Positions 63,828-64,000 of a DNA stretch of 64,000 nucleotides are shown here, piece after piece. Position 1 is the first letter of the stretch, and the number at the start of each line of letters is the position of its first letter. Under the pieces are notes generated by a model that saw only the letters and a list, made by a program, of their open reading frames with translations, was not told where the DNA came from and did no database searches. The DNA comes from Sphingobacterium thalpophilum (lineage in GTDB: Bacteria; Bacteroidota; Bacteroidia; Sphingobacteriales; Sphingobacteriaceae), in the NCBI GenBank assembly GCA_945868825.1, contig CAMBMM010000003.1, forward strand, positions 124,001-188,000, given 5' to 3'. Position numbers and translations under genes: made by a program.

Positions 63828-64000
63828 AAAAGAAAGAATATATCTTAAGTTTTTTTGTAATTCTATTTCACCTTGTAGGTTTTTTAGGCTTTTTTTTCGG
63901 CTATAAAGAACTATTCACGAGCCTTATTCCCTTTCATTTACTCCTCATGTTAGTCTTGCTAGTGTGGAGTTATGAGTCTTTTAACAGCCACTTTGCACTA
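63824..64000 (+). CDS. CruF-type carotenoid biosynthesis protein, N-terminal part (runs off the window)
   Basis: From ATG 63824, 59 codons run open to the window edge: MKKKEYILSFFVILFHLVGF then LGFFFGYKELFTSLIPFHLL and further hydrophobic sequence. The pattern FHLVGFLGFFFG and the SLIPFHLLLMLVLLVWS segment match the start of CruF-like 1',2'-carotenoid hydratases, a polytopic membrane family. Most of the protein is outside the window, so the identification is from the N-terminus and its neighbours. Confidence 0.7.
   Translation, partial: MKKKEYILSFFVILFHLVGFLGFFFGYKELFTSLIPFHLLLMLVLLVWSYESFNSHFAL

Overview
The window is a 64 kb chromosomal segment of moderate GC content from a Bacteroidota bacterium, most like the Sphingobacteriales/Chitinophagales side of the phylum (the order is inference from gene content). 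Evidence: C-terminal type IX secretion sorting domains on an S8 and an M1 peptidase, promoters fitting TTTG-N19/20-TAnnTTTG, a FecA-like TonB-dependent receptor, paired small lipoproteins, and a carotenoid cluster with a CruF-type hydratase. Coding density is high and most genes are housekeeping. There is no prophage, insertion sequence, CRISPR array or rRNA. Two tRNA genes (initiator Met and Glu) are present.

Layout. 0-7 kb, minus strand: yceD-like DUF177, rpmF, plsX, a gutted fabH, accB, accC (fatty-acid initiation), then tatC, rpiB and a partial M28 peptidase; pdxA is divergent from rsmA. 7-13 kb, mainly plus: rsmA, a 2-hydroxyacid dehydrogenase, greA, a HIT protein, rnhB, gcvT, comB, with ruvC convergent. 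12.7-20.4 kb, minus: a MazG-like pyrophosphohydrolase, dtd, rsgA, an unknown gene, murQ, a FecA-like receptor, der, era. A 14-bp inverted repeat at 20.46-20.50 kb carries the tRNA promoter and probably the era promoter. 20.9-24.3 kb: a GH2+GH53 galactan-degrading fusion whose signal peptide is cut by an in-frame TGA. 24.3-34.8 kb, minus: FnIII lipoprotein, giant S8 protease, and an MFP-RND-TolC efflux operon. 34.9-42.8 kb: M61 peptidase, a small outer-membrane protein, FadD-like ligase, a stub of a response regulator, enoyl-CoA hydratase, a B12-binding mutase subunit, glnS, a thioesterase. 42.8-43.9 kb: nested inverted repeats that look like a structured RNA or small mobile element, a SET-domain gene, a 34-codon gene remnant and an AT-rich hairpin. 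43.9-48.3 kb: M1 and M14 peptidases and a rhomboid protease. 48.3-50.7 kb, minus: unknown gene, SPFH/prohibitin, small membrane protein, rhodanese. 50.7-56.7 kb: a MarR regulator with a striking paired-palindrome operator driving fadB-fadA-fadE. 56.7-59.9 kb: an FKBP lipoprotein, photolyase, TIGR01777 epimerase. 59.9-60.2 kb: two tandem very small membrane proteins. 60.3-64 kb: ferredoxin, CrtD/CrtI-type desaturase, acyltransferase, CruG-like glycosyltransferase and the start of cruF, read here as a pathway to an acylated glycosyl carotenoid.

The main themes are lipid metabolism (fatty-acid initiation, two beta-oxidation gene groups, carotenoid lipid) and secreted peptidases. The most unusual features are recent-looking gene losses: fabH reduced to an in-frame 72-codon stub, the nonsense codon in the galactanase, and the truncated response regulator. 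Two structural puzzles stand out: the 42.97-43.10 kb nested repeats and the two tiny membrane proteins at 59.94-60.20 kb. I found no convincing wholly new multi-gene system.
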